DNA from: Margaritifera margaritifera
Lineage: Eukaryota; Mollusca; Bivalvia; Unionida; Margaritiferidae
Assembly (NCBI GenBank): GCA_029931535.1
Contig: JAQPZY010001660.1
Span: forward strand, 1,451,001-1,515,000
Length of the DNA: 64,000 nucleotides
Direction: 5' to 3'
Part shown: positions 12,046-23,200 of the stretch, one piece after another
How the letters are laid out: each line of letters starts with the position of its first letter
Position numbering within the stretch: position 1 is the stretch's first letter
Notes under the pieces: generated by a model
What the model saw: the letters and a program-made list of their open reading frames with translations, nothing else
Told to the model about the DNA's origin: nothing
Databases searched by the model: none
Translations under genes and position numbers: made by a program

Positions 12046-12895
12046 TGTGTGTGTGTCCTTGTGGATTGGTTACCGATAGAGCGGCTGTTGATCACTTATT
12101 ATGTGAACACTTTGGACTATACGATCCTTTACCTAAATGGTATTTATTGAAATCCCTTTTGCATATTTTGTAGTCAGGCATCTTCTCAAGCAGTAGAAAA
12201 AGTTTGGACGAATGGTCTTTTGAGAGTTATATAGTGTATCCAAATATAAACGATCAGATGCCTGCTGAACGTATCTTGATTTTGACCTTCTTTGGATTGT
12301 TGGAAGTTTGGAATCTTCGTGGACCCGAGAAAAAGTTTTGACGAAATTTGTCAGTCGAAATCCCCATAAATCAAAACCAAGTTTTATACATATATCCTGC
12401 ATAGAGATAACATATTATCCGAACAAGGACCCCTGTTGTAAATGTTTTCACTGCAATACTTCTCTGAGAAATTGTAGCTAGGGGTCGACTTAGATCCCTT
12501 GATAGAGTGAAGACTAAATTCCGTCGAGCGGAATCGGACATATATAGGTTATATAAAGCCAGCAGAGAATACCAATTCTATGAACATTTTAGACTACCCG
12601 AACCGATGCTTGAAGTACTTTGATTTAAATATCCTCTTTGATCTTTTATCCTTAAGCTTCTGTTCAAAGAGCAGAAAAGGTTTCGATGAAATTTGTCGAG
12701 CGGGTTCTGAGAAGTATGAGGTTCAATATATACTAGTTATAAAAACCCCGTATGGAGATTACCTTCTACATCGCATCCACCAATTGACTATAAAACTCCT
12801 TTTGTAGATTTTGTGCTCAGAGATTTGCTTACAAATTAGAAAAAGTTTGGACAAAATTTCTCAAACTGGTCCCGAGAAATATGAGGCTCTACAGT
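11045..12895 (+). repeat. Diverged ~171 bp satellite array
   Basis: A diagnostic block (a 'GGGATCT/GTCGAC' start followed 30-40 bp later by 'GACGAAATT' and 'GAGCGG' words) recurs near 11077, 11248, 11420, 11608, 11777, 11949, 12178, 12312, 12485, 12650 and 12820. Most spacings are 165-190 bp. The one long spacing (229 bp) contains the GC/GT microsatellite at 12014-12056. Two monomer flavours are visible: one 'GTCGACTTGGACCC', the other 'GGGATCTGCTCAAA' followed by 'AGAAAAAGTTTGGACGAAA'. Copies are strongly diverged, so the array is old. The same family lies in reverse orientation at 27540-27800 and 28090-28370. Confidence 0.75.
12014..12056. repeat. (GC)n(GT)n microsatellite
   Basis: A run of GC units passing into GT units, grown inside one satellite monomer. 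Confidence 0.95.
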
Positions 12896-13449
12896 GGGGG
12901 TTGTTGCTTGTTGTTAGTCCTTCGGGTTCGAAGATGACATGACATCCCTAACTGGTTTGGTCTCTATGAGTACGTGATTGGCTGATCAGGCCAATTAGTG
13001 CTCTGAACTGTCTGTGGCTCACTTGACAGGAGATGCCGCTAGGGTTTGCTAGATCAATAGAGGACGTGCGGGTTATGAGATTTACGCTGCTCACGCTTCT
13101 GCACTGCCTCTGTAGTTCTCCTCAGTTCAAAGGCTGTAGATCCAGTATGGATGAGACTCCACCAGGTGGAGCGATCCTGTGTGAGATCTTCCCAAGACTC
13201 AGGGTCAATGTTGAAGTGTTCCAAGGATGACTTGAGGGAATCTTTGAAACGTTTCTTCTGATCACCCTGAGATCGCTTTCCTTCCTTCAGCTCACCGTAG
13301 AATATCTTCTTTAGTAGTCACTCTTCTGACATGCTGGTGACGTGACCTGCCCATGTCAACTGTGATTTCATCAGCAGAGTGTGGATGCTTGAAATGCCAG
13401 CCCGTGTGAGAACCTCATCTTATAATCATCAGTTTCCTCAGGCAGCCCA

Positions 13450-14730
13450 TGTGAAAATGGTTCAGCTTCCTGGCATGGCTTCTGTACATCGTCCAGGCTT
13501 CGCAAGCATACAACATGGTCGGCAACACAAAGGCTTTATAGACCTTAAGTTTTGTTTGTAGACTGATACCTCTGTGCTCCCACAGGTTTCATGGAGTCTG
13601 CCAAAGGCCACTCCTGCTTTAGCAATTCTGGCATTGGTTTCATCATCGATGTGGACTGCACCTGGCGATGTACTGCCGCGATAGGTGAACTTGTCGACTG
13701 CCAGGAGGGTTTGGCTATTTACTGTGATGGTATTCTCTACGTAAGGCTTTCCTGGTGCAGGTTGGTGCATCACGTCTCTCTTCTTGATACTGATTGTGAG
13801 ACCGAAATTATCACAAGCTGAAGAGAAATAGTCCATACTCTGTTGCATGTCAGACTCAGATTTAGCATTCAGGAAACAGTCGTCAGCAAATAGGAGATCA
13901 CGAACAGTCACTTCCTGTAACTTTGTAACTTTGTCTTCGCCTGTAGTCTTCTAAGATTAAAGAGGTTGCCCTCAGTCCGGTATCTGATGTCGATCCCAGT
14001 GTCATAGTCACGGAATACATCAGTTAGCATGGCAGAGATCATCATACTGAAGAGAGTTAGGGCCAACACACAGCCTTGCTTGACTCCATTGGTGACTGGG
14101 AATGGTTCAGACCACTCACCGTCATCCACAACACGAGCGAGCATGCCATCATGTAATTGCCGAAGCATCGCGATAAATTTCTCTGGGCAACCAACTGTTG
14201 CCATGATCTTCCAAAGGCTTCCACGGCTGACTGTGTCAAAGGCTTTTGTCAGGTCGATGAATGTCGTGTACAGGTTGGAGTTCTGTTCCTAACATTTCTC
14301 CTGGAGTTGACGAGCTGCAAGCACCATGTATGTGGTCCCTCGTCCTTTTCTGAAGCCACACTGACTCTCTGGCAGGAGCCCTAGATCGATGTGATGCCCA
14401 AGACGATTCATCAGAATTCTGGCAAGGATTTTGCCGGCTATTGACAGCAAGGAGATGTCCCGTTGGTTGTCGCAGGACTGTATGTTGCCTTTCATCTTGT
14501 ACAAGTGGACGATGGATGCATCCTTGTACTCCTGGGGTATAGTTCCTTGAGTCCACATTGACTGGAAGAGTTCAGTCAGTTTATGTGCCATGTGCGAGCT
14601 TCCGGCTTTGTAGACTTCTGCTGGTATAGCATCTGCTCTAGGTGCTCTGCCGTTTAACAGCAGGTCGATTGCTTTCACAGTTTCAGTCAGCTCTGGAGGA
14701 TCAGCAAGTGATATGTTGATTTCCACTTGG
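13450..14730 (-). pseudogene. LINE reverse transcriptase remnant
   Basis: Minus-strand RT blocks: AIDLLLNGRAPRADAIPAEV, then SLLSIAGKILARILMNRL and LPESQCGFRKGRGT (about 14300-14680). Next are FDTVSR-like and GCPEKFIAMLRQLHDG (about 14160-14260), NGVKQGCVLALTLFS (motif B, about 14045-14095) and LLFADDCFLNAKSESDMQQS (motif C with the Asp pair, about 13840-13900). The thumb region reads FTYRGSTSPGAVHID. The catalytic FADD is intact, but the frame is broken near 13910, 14060 and 14290. Confidence 0.9.
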
Positions 14731-15349
14731 AACAGTCGATCAATTGCCCCGTTACTGATAGATGACTGTTGTTTGAGGATGTTGTTGAAGTGTTCTGCCC
14801 ATCTTTTGAAGTATCTTTTCTTTGTTAGTGAGTAGCGAGGCGCTGTCAGTACTCAGCATTGGAGATGTTCCTGATGACTGTGGCCCGTAGATTGTCTTCA
14901 AAGCATCATAGAAGTTCTTCATGTTATTCCTGTCTGCGTAGGACTAAATCTCATCTGCCTTATTGCTCAGCCACGAGTCTTGCAACTCTCTGAGTTTGCA
15001 TTGGACAGTCCTCTTGATGTTGTTGAAGGCTGCCTTCTTAGATGATGAAGTATTGTCTTCTAAATAGGACTTCTGTAGCCGATGTTTCTCATTCAGAAGT
15101 CTCTGTATGGCAGCATCGTTCTCATCAAACAATCTTGATGTTTACGTGTGGTGGGACCGAGGGTTTTGGATGTAGTTGAGTGCACAGAGTCTCTGAAGGA
15201 TGCCCAATTTTCCTCGGCATTCTCGGAGTTTGAATCCAGTTGCCTGCTCAGTTCTTCGACAAATTCCTGTTTTGGATTCGCATGTTTCAATCTGGCGACA
15301 TTAAGCTTTTTGAGCACTTTTTTGCCATATGGTCGTCTGCTAGACCGAA

Positions 15350-16135
15350 TCCGGATATTGAGCTTGGAGACTAGGAGCCTGTGGCCAGTCCAACATTCTG
15401 CACTTCTCTTGGCATTCTCATGTCTCTTTTCCTGACGATGACGTAGTCAGTAAGATGCCAGTGCTTGGAGCGTGAGAGCATCCAACACGTCTTGATGCAG
15501 TTAGGCACGCTGAATAATGAGTTGATGATTAGGAGGTTATGTTCAGAGCATTTTCTCAGCAGGAGGAGTCCGTTGTTGTTGCATTTTCCAAATCCATTTT
15601 TGCTAATGACATCTGGCCATGTATGGTGATCTGTGCCAACTTTAGCATTGAAGTCAACAAGGATGATGAGCTTGTCTGCCGTTGGTACTTCTGCAATAAG
15701 AGACTCCATGTCTTCATACAATTTCTCTTGATCTCATCTGGATTGGTCATGGTGGGTGCATAGGCGCTTATGATGGTTGCATGTCTTTTTCCAGACAGTA
15801 GGAGTCTCATTTGCATTAGTCCGTCATTCACGCTCTTTGGGAGATTTGTGAGCTTGCTAACTAGCTGTGATTTGATGGAAAACCAACGCCAGCTTCACGT
15901 CGCTCTTCTTTACTTCGGCCACCCTAGAAGAAGGTGTGGCCGGCTCCTTCTTCAGTGAGTTGTCCTTCCTCAGCTAGGCGAGTTTTACTCAGGGCTGCTA
16001 TATGGATGTTGAATCTGGCTAGTTCTCTACCAACAATAGCTGTTCTTCTCTCTGGTCTATCTGCTGATGTACTGTCCATTAGTGTGCGTACGTTCCAGGC
16101 ATCGATGGTGAGTTGCATCACCTTTGTTTTCTTCT
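15350..16135 (-). pseudogene. LINE endonuclease remnant
   Basis: Read on the minus strand. It starts near KKKTKVMQLTIDAWNVRTL (about 16075-16135). Next come ALSKTRLAEEG (a Q/E-T-R substrate-contact region), SAYAPTM, ILVDFNAKVGTDHHTW (the G-D-F-N catalytic block with G changed to V) and SKHWHLTDYVIVRKRD (the D-Y catalytic block). The family nicks the target DNA strand to start integration. Frameshifts divide it at about 15710, 15830 and 15920. Confidence 0.85.
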
Positions 16136-16807
16136 TGTTAGGTTTTCGACCGCTAAGGTGGGATACCCGTCAGCCGCGGTGTGCTGACCAGGGTTGCGAT
16201 GAAGCAGGCAATGTTTAGGGCACCTTTTCAAGCCCCTACTTCATGATACGGAGGTGAGCAGTGGGATTCTAAATAGGGTTGCTCAGTCACTTAGGGGACT
16301 GATGAGTTCCACTGCTGCTTCGGTCCAGTGAAAAGCGAATATATGCCCTGAGCCGCCTGTGTGCAGGTCGGCAGCTACAGCTCCCATTGCATCCACACCT
16401 GCTGCTTTTGCCGCTCCCTCATCGCCACAGGACTTGAAGGTAACTGGTGGGGGAGGAGAATAGTGTCATGACTTGCGTGTGAGTTGGATTTAAGTGAGGG
16501 AAAGTTGCCGTCACTCTCTCGTCCAGGCCTGTCTGGATCCATTGGCACGACAATGTCGAGACGTCTGGAGACACGTCCGGATGCAGTGGATCGCCATCAG
16601 TTCCTACTGCACCTGAGCTGATCCCTTGCGCTGTCCACACAGCTCTTGCCATCTGCCTCGGCCGCCTGATCCACCAGAAGGGACTTTCCAGAGGGAGTCG
16701 GATGTAGCTGTCTACTCTGGATCAACAATCACAGGTAGTACCGTCTACTGTTACTTACAGTAACAGGCGATGCCTTACCTGACACATTCAATAATTAAGT
16801 CTATAAA

Positions 16808-16826
16808 GCACACACACACACACACA
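16808..16826. repeat. (CA)n microsatellite
   Basis: Nine to ten CA units directly before the first tRNA-like tandem unit. Confidence 0.9.
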
Positions 16827-17575
16827 TTTTCCCCGTGGCATCTGGTGGCAGCGGTGATATTACGCAACAAAGAGCGGTCAGATCTAGAAAAGAGTTTGAA
16901 TTGTAGGCTATGTAGGTAGGTCTGCGTGGTACGGGTAATGAAGACGAGAGGACGTGTCTTCGAAAAGCAGTAACAGCAACGGGTTGGGTGCATTGGTTTA
17001 AATAGCTCAGATGGTAGAGGTTTGAGTTAGGGAGGTCCGGGTTCGAGTCCTGGTCTGGCCACAAATTTTACCCTGTGATATTTGATGGCAGTGTAGCGAT
17101 CACGCACATAATGACATGTCACGCTCGTCAAGAGTTTGAATTTTAGCCTCAGTAGGTAGAACTGTGTGGTACGGATAATAGAGACGCAAAAGCGTGTCTT
17201 TGAAAAGGAGGGAGCATATGATGCAGGAGTGGGTCGGGTGCATCAGGTTATATAGTCCAAGTGATAGAGCACCCACCTATAGTTAGGGAGATCAAAGTTT
17301 GAGCCCCGGTCTCTCCGTGCACATTTTCCCCTATAACCTTTGGTGGCCACCAGTGGATTAGCCGTTTAAAGTCTATTACGTGTGATTGTCTTTCACTCTG
17401 GCTTGTAAAAGGGTCGTTGCGGCTGACGCGAGGACGCGTCTCCCGAAGGCAGGGAATGTGTGGCGGATAATGTCATGGAACCACTCCGCGGATGGCTTTG
17501 GTAGTAGAGCGCTCGGCTAGCATTCGGCAGAACCTCGTTTTAGGCCCGGTCCGGTCGTTCACATTTTTCCCAGTG
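16827..17575 (+). repeat. Three tandem units, each with a tRNA-like block
   Basis: The phrase 'CACATTTTCCCC' followed by 'TGATAT/CTGGTGGCAG' recurs near 16825, 17060, 17318 and 17558, giving units of about 235-258 bp. Each unit ends with a tRNA-like segment. The first has TAGCTCAGATGGTAGAGG (A box-like) and CGGGTTCGAGTCCTGG (good B box). The second and third are more eroded (GATAGAGCACCCACC; GTAGTAGAGCGCTCGGCTAGC). Between the tRNA-like parts, 'AAGAGTTTGAATT-TAG' and 'GACG-GAGGACG-GTCTTCGAAA' are also shared. This could be a tandemly duplicated SINE or an amplified tRNA pseudogene unit. None folds cleanly enough to call a functional tRNA. Confidence 0.65.
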
Positions 17576-17769
17576 ATATATCGCTTTAGAGAGATTAGAT
17601 TTTGTCTGGGGGTATTGCAAAGTGTCAAGAAAAACAACTTTACAACCATCGTTTTATTACATTAAAGACAAATCGAAACCATGACCGTATCTGTTCCTGT
17701 TGGTTTTGATAATTTGAACGTGTATTTGGGAACGATTAATAAAGAAGCGAGTGGCAACTGAAACTATGA

Positions 17770-17771
<2 letters not shown>

Positions 17772-17844
<73 letters not shown>
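17772..17844. repeat. (AT)n microsatellite
   Basis: About 36 AT dinucleotides. Open frames on both strands here are translations of the repeat. Confidence 0.95.
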
Positions 17845-17848
<4 letters not shown>

Positions 17849-18430
17849 CTTAAAGTATAACACTCAAGTTTTAATTACTCTGAGTAATAGTTACAGGGTT
17901 TATATTATAAATTTCCATACCAAATTATTCAAATTTTGTATTTTGTACGCCAAAATCGATACAAACATCGACACTGTGTGTGTTTTTGTCTTAAAAATAA
18001 TAACAATTTGTGCATTTAAATCAAATGAATAACACGAAAAATTACTTTTGTGGCAGATATTCTTGTATGTTAGAATATGTTTGACGGTTACTTTGTTTCT
18101 TTTAATAATGGTCAATACAAACTGATAAGAAGAGGTACGATCAACCGATCAGACCTCAGACTTACAAATAAAAAGAACGTAGAATGGCAGACTTTCATGA
18201 CATGGCTATAATCTATGTTTCACAAGTGGTAAATGTGTAGATATTTTTAAGAGGCTCAAGTCTTTTTACCTGAGAAAACGAATTTACTATGTCAATCCTT
18301 ATTAATTGATTGGGCTTGTAAAATAACTGTCTCAAGAAAATGACTGTAGTCCTGTGGATGGTTCAGGCGCAGCCAATAATACAAAATTGTAATGAAAGGC
18401 ATTAGCAATTAAATATGTAGTGCTTTAGAA
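17845..18430. other. AT-rich DNA, nothing recognised
   Basis: No coding or RNA feature is supported. I looked here for the left terminal inverted repeat of the Polinton and could not identify one. Confidence 0.45.
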
Positions 18431-18832
18431 TCATACAATTTGCAAGACAAGAAAACATAAAAAGAACAATCGGGTAATGATTTCACAGATATTCAACAAA
18501 ATAGTGATGACAAATCTAACAAAATAGCTGATCTCCAAAAACAGATATCTGAGAATAGGATAAACATTATAGATGCACATACACACCTCTTCACGGTTCT
18601 TCTCCGCAAACTTCTCCTCACATCCGGTCCGTAGACTCAGAAACGCTTCTAGCTCCCTTTGCTTCTCGACATTCATTCGTCTCTTCAGTATAACTGTATC
18701 TGTTGTCCTAGTAGTGACCCCCGACGCCTTGACATATACCAGGAAGTCTGAAGTAAACAGCTTGCTGGAAATGGTGGTCGATGGCTCCAGTTTACCGACA
18801 TTTTGACCAGTTGTCTTGAGAACAGATGACAC
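18431..18832 (-). CDS. Unrecognised minus-strand ORF
   Basis: An open frame of 133 codons with ATG at 18832. The first ~80 residues are polar and mixed in composition (KLEPSTTISSKLFTSDFLV, then ILKRRMNVEKQRELEAFL) and look coding. The last 50 are hydrophobic AT-rich read-through (RYLFLEISYFVRFVITILL) and are probably not protein. The start lies 10 bp from the divergent start of the + strand coiled-coil ORF. I do not recognise a family. It may belong to the minus-strand zinc-knuckle remnant, or be chance. Confidence 0.25.
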   Translation of the reverse strand: MSSVLKTTGQNVGKLEPSTTISSKLFTSDFLVYVKASGVTTRTTDTVILKRRMNVEKQRELEAFLSLRTGCEEKFAEKNREEVCMCIYNVYPILRYLFLEISYFVRFVITILLNICEIITRLFFLCFLVLQIV

Positions 18833-18841
18833 AATGGGTCA

Positions 18842-19150
18842 ATGTCATCATTACCAGTGTATGATGATTTCAGAAAGAAACAGAAGGAAGAGTTGGAGAG
18901 TGTTTTGCAACGTCAGAAAGAAGACCAAGTACTTGTTCAACAACCACAACAACAACAACAAGAGGAAAAAAGAAAGCAAGAAGAAGAAGTGAAGAGGAAA
19001 ACTTTGAACATTGAAGAGAGTGAAAACAAAACGGTTAATCTGTTACAAGACATTTTGGTGGAGTTAAAATATCTGAGAGAAATATATCAGACTTTAGCCC
19101 AACCCAAGAGGACGAACCGTCACGATCCAAGACTTCTAAACTTTCTATGA
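18842..19150 (+). CDS. Coiled-coil ORF at the left of the Polinton
   Basis: 102 codons from an ATG at 18842. Residues about 10-75 are Gln/Glu/Lys-rich with a short polyglutamine (CAA/CAG) tract and heptad-like spacing (KKQKEELESVLQRQKED), followed by NLLQDILVELKYLREIYQTL, a good amphipathic helix. This predicts an oligomerising coiled coil. I recognise no family. Its position just upstream of the polymerase cluster and its intact frame suggest it belongs to the element, but the C-terminus (NRHDPRLLNFL) may be a frameshift tail: the next frame continues with a Thr/Ala- and Gly-Arg-rich segment. Confidence 0.45.
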   Translation: MSSLPVYDDFRKKQKEELESVLQRQKEDQVLVQQPQQQQQEEKRKQEEEVKRKTLNIEESENKTVNLLQDILVELKYLREIYQTLAQPKRTNRHDPRLLNFL

Positions 19151-19280
19151 CTGCATCAAAGTTCACCACTGAGACGCCACCAGCAGCAGTTACTACTATC
19201 ACTACCACAGCAGCAGCAGGAGTAGGACGTGGCCGTGGACAAGGTTTAAGACAGTTACAGCTGATGATGTCAAGTCCATA
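19147..19280 (+). pseudogene. Thr/Ala- and Gly-Arg-rich coding remnant
   Basis: A short + frame starting at an ATG at 19147 reads TASKFTTETPPAAVTTITTT, then GVGRGRGQGLRQLQLMMSSP and a stop near 19279. It follows the coiled-coil ORF in another frame and may be its continuation after a frameshift. The low-complexity Gly-Arg run suggests nucleic-acid contact, but that is only inference. Confidence 0.3.
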
Positions 19281-19611
19281 AGTTTTTTGCTATAAAAAAC
19301 TTCAACTGCCATTTTCAGGGCCACCTATCTCTCTTAGAAAAGAGATACTATTCAAGTATTGCCAAATAAAATTGAACTTACATCCCTCCATTATAAAATG
19401 TGTGAGTGTGTGAAAATCTTATCCATACTAAAGAAAACATCAAGACAAAGATTCACTTACGTTTTCTTTGGCATATTCTCGTGAAATCAGAATCACAAAG
19501 AAATGTCATAAGACAGCACAAAAATCATTTTCTTCTATCTTTCTTTCACTGTCTTTCTCTTTTTAATTTGTTTACTGGCATGGGTACTTCCATTTCAGTT
19601 TATTGTAATTG

Positions 19612-20095
19612 TCTCACCTTCTTGGATTTTTACTGATATGGGTTCTTTTTCTATTTCTGCTGAACGATCCTCCTCCTTCTTCTCTTTTTTGCGACACTCT
19701 GAAGACCAATGCCCTTTTTCTGACATTGATGACAGGTATTTTCACTTTAGTCTCTCTTTTCTCCTGTATTAGTGGTTCCTTTTCTTTGACGCCGTGGACA
19801 TTCTGGAGCCCAATGTTCTTTCTATTGACAGACATAGCAGGTATCTTGACTTTTATCTTGAGTGCAGTAGCCCGAAGTCTTAATGGAAGTGTACTTTCGA
19901 ATGACACTCTGTAAATCTCTGACGAAAGGAGCGATTTGTTATGACTCTTCCATCTTCACAGGTTACACTGAATGAGTGTATTCTCTTAGGATGAGGTGGT
20001 CTCTCTATATATTGGGAGAGAGTGTATACCCTAGACAAATCAAATTTTGATCGAGATGAAAACCTTTCCAACGGGAAACCAGAAGAAGTCAAGAG
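19612..20095 (-). pseudogene. Minus-strand double zinc-knuckle remnant (retroelement-like)
   Basis: Read on the minus strand from about 20095 down. A segment RVYTLSQYIERPPHPKRIHS, then SVTCEDGRVITNRSF, loosely recalls the tail of Ty3/gypsy integrases. Two perfect CX2CX4HX4C spacings follow. The first is CYVCQ-stop-KEHWAPEC (about 19795-19840, stop at the sixth position). The second begins CHQCQKKG and continues GHWSSEC after a one-base shift (about 19690-19735). A charged tail EDRSAEIEKEPISVKIQ ends the region. Such knuckles bind nucleic acid in Gag-like proteins. The order, knuckles after a gypsy-like tail, is unusual for one element and may reflect two fragments. Orientation opposes the surrounding Polinton genes, which suggests a nested insertion. 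Confidence 0.5.
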
Positions 20096-20126
20096 GCGAC
20101 GACAACTTTCGGTGTCACCTCATACG

Positions 20127-20285
20127 TATTAGCACAAGTTAATGTTAGCGACTTTGAAGATGACATGAGTGATCCAGAGCCAGTACCATCTACCTCTACC
20201 ACAAGACCAAGAGAGTCAAGATCAGCCAAGTAAAAGTCGCTAGGTAGCTTCTGAAGATTACTTTTATGTTCGGCCAACCCAAAAA
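20127..20285 (+). pseudogene. Acidic Ser/Pro-rich leader of the polymerase region
   Basis: A + frame reads VSDFEDDMSDPEPVPSTSTT followed by RPRESRSAK and a stop: a disordered, acidic then basic stretch. It could be the N-terminal leader of the polymerase gene or the end of a preceding gene. The opposite strand is also open here but reads less naturally. Confidence 0.3.
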
Positions 20286-23200
20286 GTGACTTCCAGAATA
20301 TTTCGAAGAACGGTTTGCACGTACACGGTGAAATTTAAAGAGTTTAAGTCTCAAGTGAAAGCAGATTTATGGGAATCATTATTAGAGACATTGAAACGAC
20401 TGTGTCAAGCTAACAATGACGATCGGTTGATACTATCCATCAATCACGACAGTTTGAAGTCTCCTGTGTGGACGGAACTTATCAACGGCAGGTTTAACTT
20501 CTTCCAAAACTATCGACAAAATTCAACACGTCCAACAATCGAACGACAAGTTTAATATGACCAATGGAAAAGCTACACTTCACATGACACGTGTTTCACT
20601 TCCAAGAAGTAGTGGAGGACGCAAGATTTTATCGGTGGATGAACTCGCTGTACCAAAACAAGTATCGTTCAGACTGACAACAATCAAGATCAAATGTGCT
20701 TAGCCCGTGCTATCGCAGAGGCTCGAACTTATGCCGAGAATAACGATACAGTAAATTGGAAAAGATCATGGGCGAGTATTCGAAAATCGGACAGACCCCA
20801 AAAAAGGACAAAAGCAGAATTTATTTTGCAGCAAGCGGGCATTTCCAAAGTGACTGTGTTAGGAGTTCCTGAAATGCTAAAACTTCAAGACGTGTTAGGA
20901 CCTCCTGATACGTTGAAAGTGTACCCTCAAGTCGTTCGATCTTATCTTTTATTACTTTGAATGTTCACAAGAGACAAGAATTCACATCCTTAATTTATGT
21001 GTAACTCATCGTGTTTTTGACAATACATTCAAGAACTTTTTTCACTGTCCAAATTGTAGTGTGATTTAAGGAGGACGAGAAAAGATATTTCGTGGACCCC
21101 ACATTTTTACTGATTTTGCCGAATGGATTTTAGACCCCACCGACGACACTTGGAGCGAAGAGGAAATCCAGCGTTACGGGAACTGTCATCGATACGCTAT
21201 AGTAGTGGCTCGCAATTTCTCTGGATACGACGAACAATTTCTTTTGAGATATTATTCAGAACAAAGCACCGAATTTCCAGCAGTGACCATGAACGGAGCC
21301 AAAATCATTACATGAAAGTGGGAAACGTACAATTTAAAGATTCTATGAGTTGTTCGGCTATGCCTTTGAGAAGCATGCCTAAAACGTTAGGAATGACAGA
21401 AATGCCTAAAGGCTATTTTTCAATACCGAAGCTAATCAACAATTCCTACTCCCGCATTTGCCTGAATTTCGCTACTACCACCCCGACATTATGCGCACAG
21501 AACAACGAGAAGCTTTCTACGCTTGGTACCAACTCCGTCTTCAGACCCTTTTGACTTTCAAGAAGAAATGTTGGAATATTGTCGATCCGCTTTTTTACGA
21601 CGTTGTTGTTGAAAATTTTGACAATTATTTCTGGATCACAGAGGTATCGATCCCTTGAAGGAAGCTTCTACCATTGCCAAAGTGTGTGAATTAGTTTACC
21701 TAAAAAAAGTTCATGCCCGAGAACAAACTAGCCATCATACTACCTCAATCCCATATCTCTGTTTGCCGTCGATATTCAGCCAAGGCTTTGCGCTGGCTCT
21801 ATTACTTGTATGAAAGGGTGAAAAAAAAAGAAAATTGAAGCTCTTTCCGTGGATGGCTGGAATTTAGAAAACCCACAGATAGTCAGCAAATTTCAATGAT
21901 ATTTATTTAGTGGATGCCCTACTTGTTTTCCTCAACGAGACCTGAAAACTTCTTTCTTAGAGTTCACCATGGAAGAGTTTTACGACCAAAGATATCCACC
22001 ACGCCAGGGTTTAGAAAGTCAAGAATACCGAGTGATAGAAATGTGGGAACACGACCATGATCGACGTTTGAAAACCTATCCAGAATATAAACGCATTGCT
22101 GAAGATTACGACGTGATAGCCATCGAACCTTGAAATCCACGCGATAATTTGCTTGGAGGACGAACCAGTGCTAGACGCTTTTGAAGTGGACAAATCTCAA
22201 GGAGAGCAAATCAGTGTGTTTCTTGTATCCTTGGTGTGTAAATATGCTCGATTCCACACCGGTCATCCTGAACTTTTGACAGAACACATTGATGTGGAAC
22301 ACATTCCCCGATACCAAGATTTGATCAGATGCGAAGTTTTGCCACTGATGAACTTGTACCATCCTGTTTTACCTCATCATTGACACGGAAAACTAATGTT
22401 TCCTTTATACCGTACGTGTGCTGCAACGTATAATCAAGACCAACCTTCTCTCCACGATGTTCAAGAACTAGTCTTGACAGGAACGTGTGTGAGTGTCGAA
22501 TTGTTTCATGCTCTCGGGCGCGGATATCGCTTGTCAAAAGTGTACGAGATCTGGCACTTTCCTACCACAGAGCAATACCAACAAGATAACGACGACGATT
22601 CCGGTGAAGAGATTTTTTCAGACTACGTCAACGAATTTCTGAAATTGAAGCAAGAAGCTAGTGACTATCCTTCTTGGAATCTGACTCCAGAAGACAAAGA
22701 GGTATTCAAAGAACCTTTACCGATCCTTAAAAGGCATCACTTTGGAACACGTGGAAAAGAACGAAGGAAGATGATCGTTTGCAAAGTCATGCTGAATTGT
22801 TTGTGGGAAAAATTAACTCAACGTCCGATATTGACAAACACGAAATACTTGGTAGATCCAAGTCGATACTTTCAACTCATCAACGACAAAGGAAAACTCA
22901 TTAAACACGTGAACATCATACGTGAAGATTTGATTTTGTTGAATTACGAAGACATCATAGAGTCTGCACCACTCGATGAGTTTGGTAATGTCATCATTGC
23001 AGCGTACGTGACAGCCAATGCCCGTTTTAACTGTATTATGTCTTGGAACCTTTAGGAATCAAGTCCTTAACTTTGATACCAATCGTTGTATGTACATCTA
23101 TCGCCCTGGAAGCTGTCACACACACATCGAAGACGAACATTTAGGAGCTTGGACCGATGAACATTCGGAAGACACTATTTATAGTTTTGCTAGTGGAGAA

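Larger units (their letters stand above)
12895..16780 (-). mobile_element. Near full-length APE-RT LINE, inactive
   Basis: Minus-strand non-LTR element, 5' end at high coordinates. A GC-richer 5' region (about 16250-16780) precedes the endonuclease (about 15350-16135), the RT (about 13450-14730) and a C-terminal zinc-finger-like tail ending near 12950-13020 (FRALIGLISQSRTHR). The endonuclease resembles proteins often annotated as 'craniofacial development protein 2-like', which are LINE endonucleases. I cannot settle the clade (RTE- or CR1-like). Many stops and frameshifts are present. It abuts the satellite at its 3' end. Confidence 0.85.

Noticed and set aside
16996..17062. Functional tRNA gene
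   Set aside because: B box is good, but the acceptor and anticodon arms do not pair convincingly, and the block is part of a tandem repeat.
17845..18840. Left terminal inverted repeat of the Polinton
   Set aside because: I compared this region by eye with the reverse complement of 27.2-27.55 kb and saw no match. A computed alignment of all flanks would be decisive.
20089..20277. Minus-strand 62-codon open frame
   Set aside because: The + strand reading (acidic then Ser/Thr-Pro-rich, leading into the polymerase) is more natural, so the minus frame is probably its shadow.
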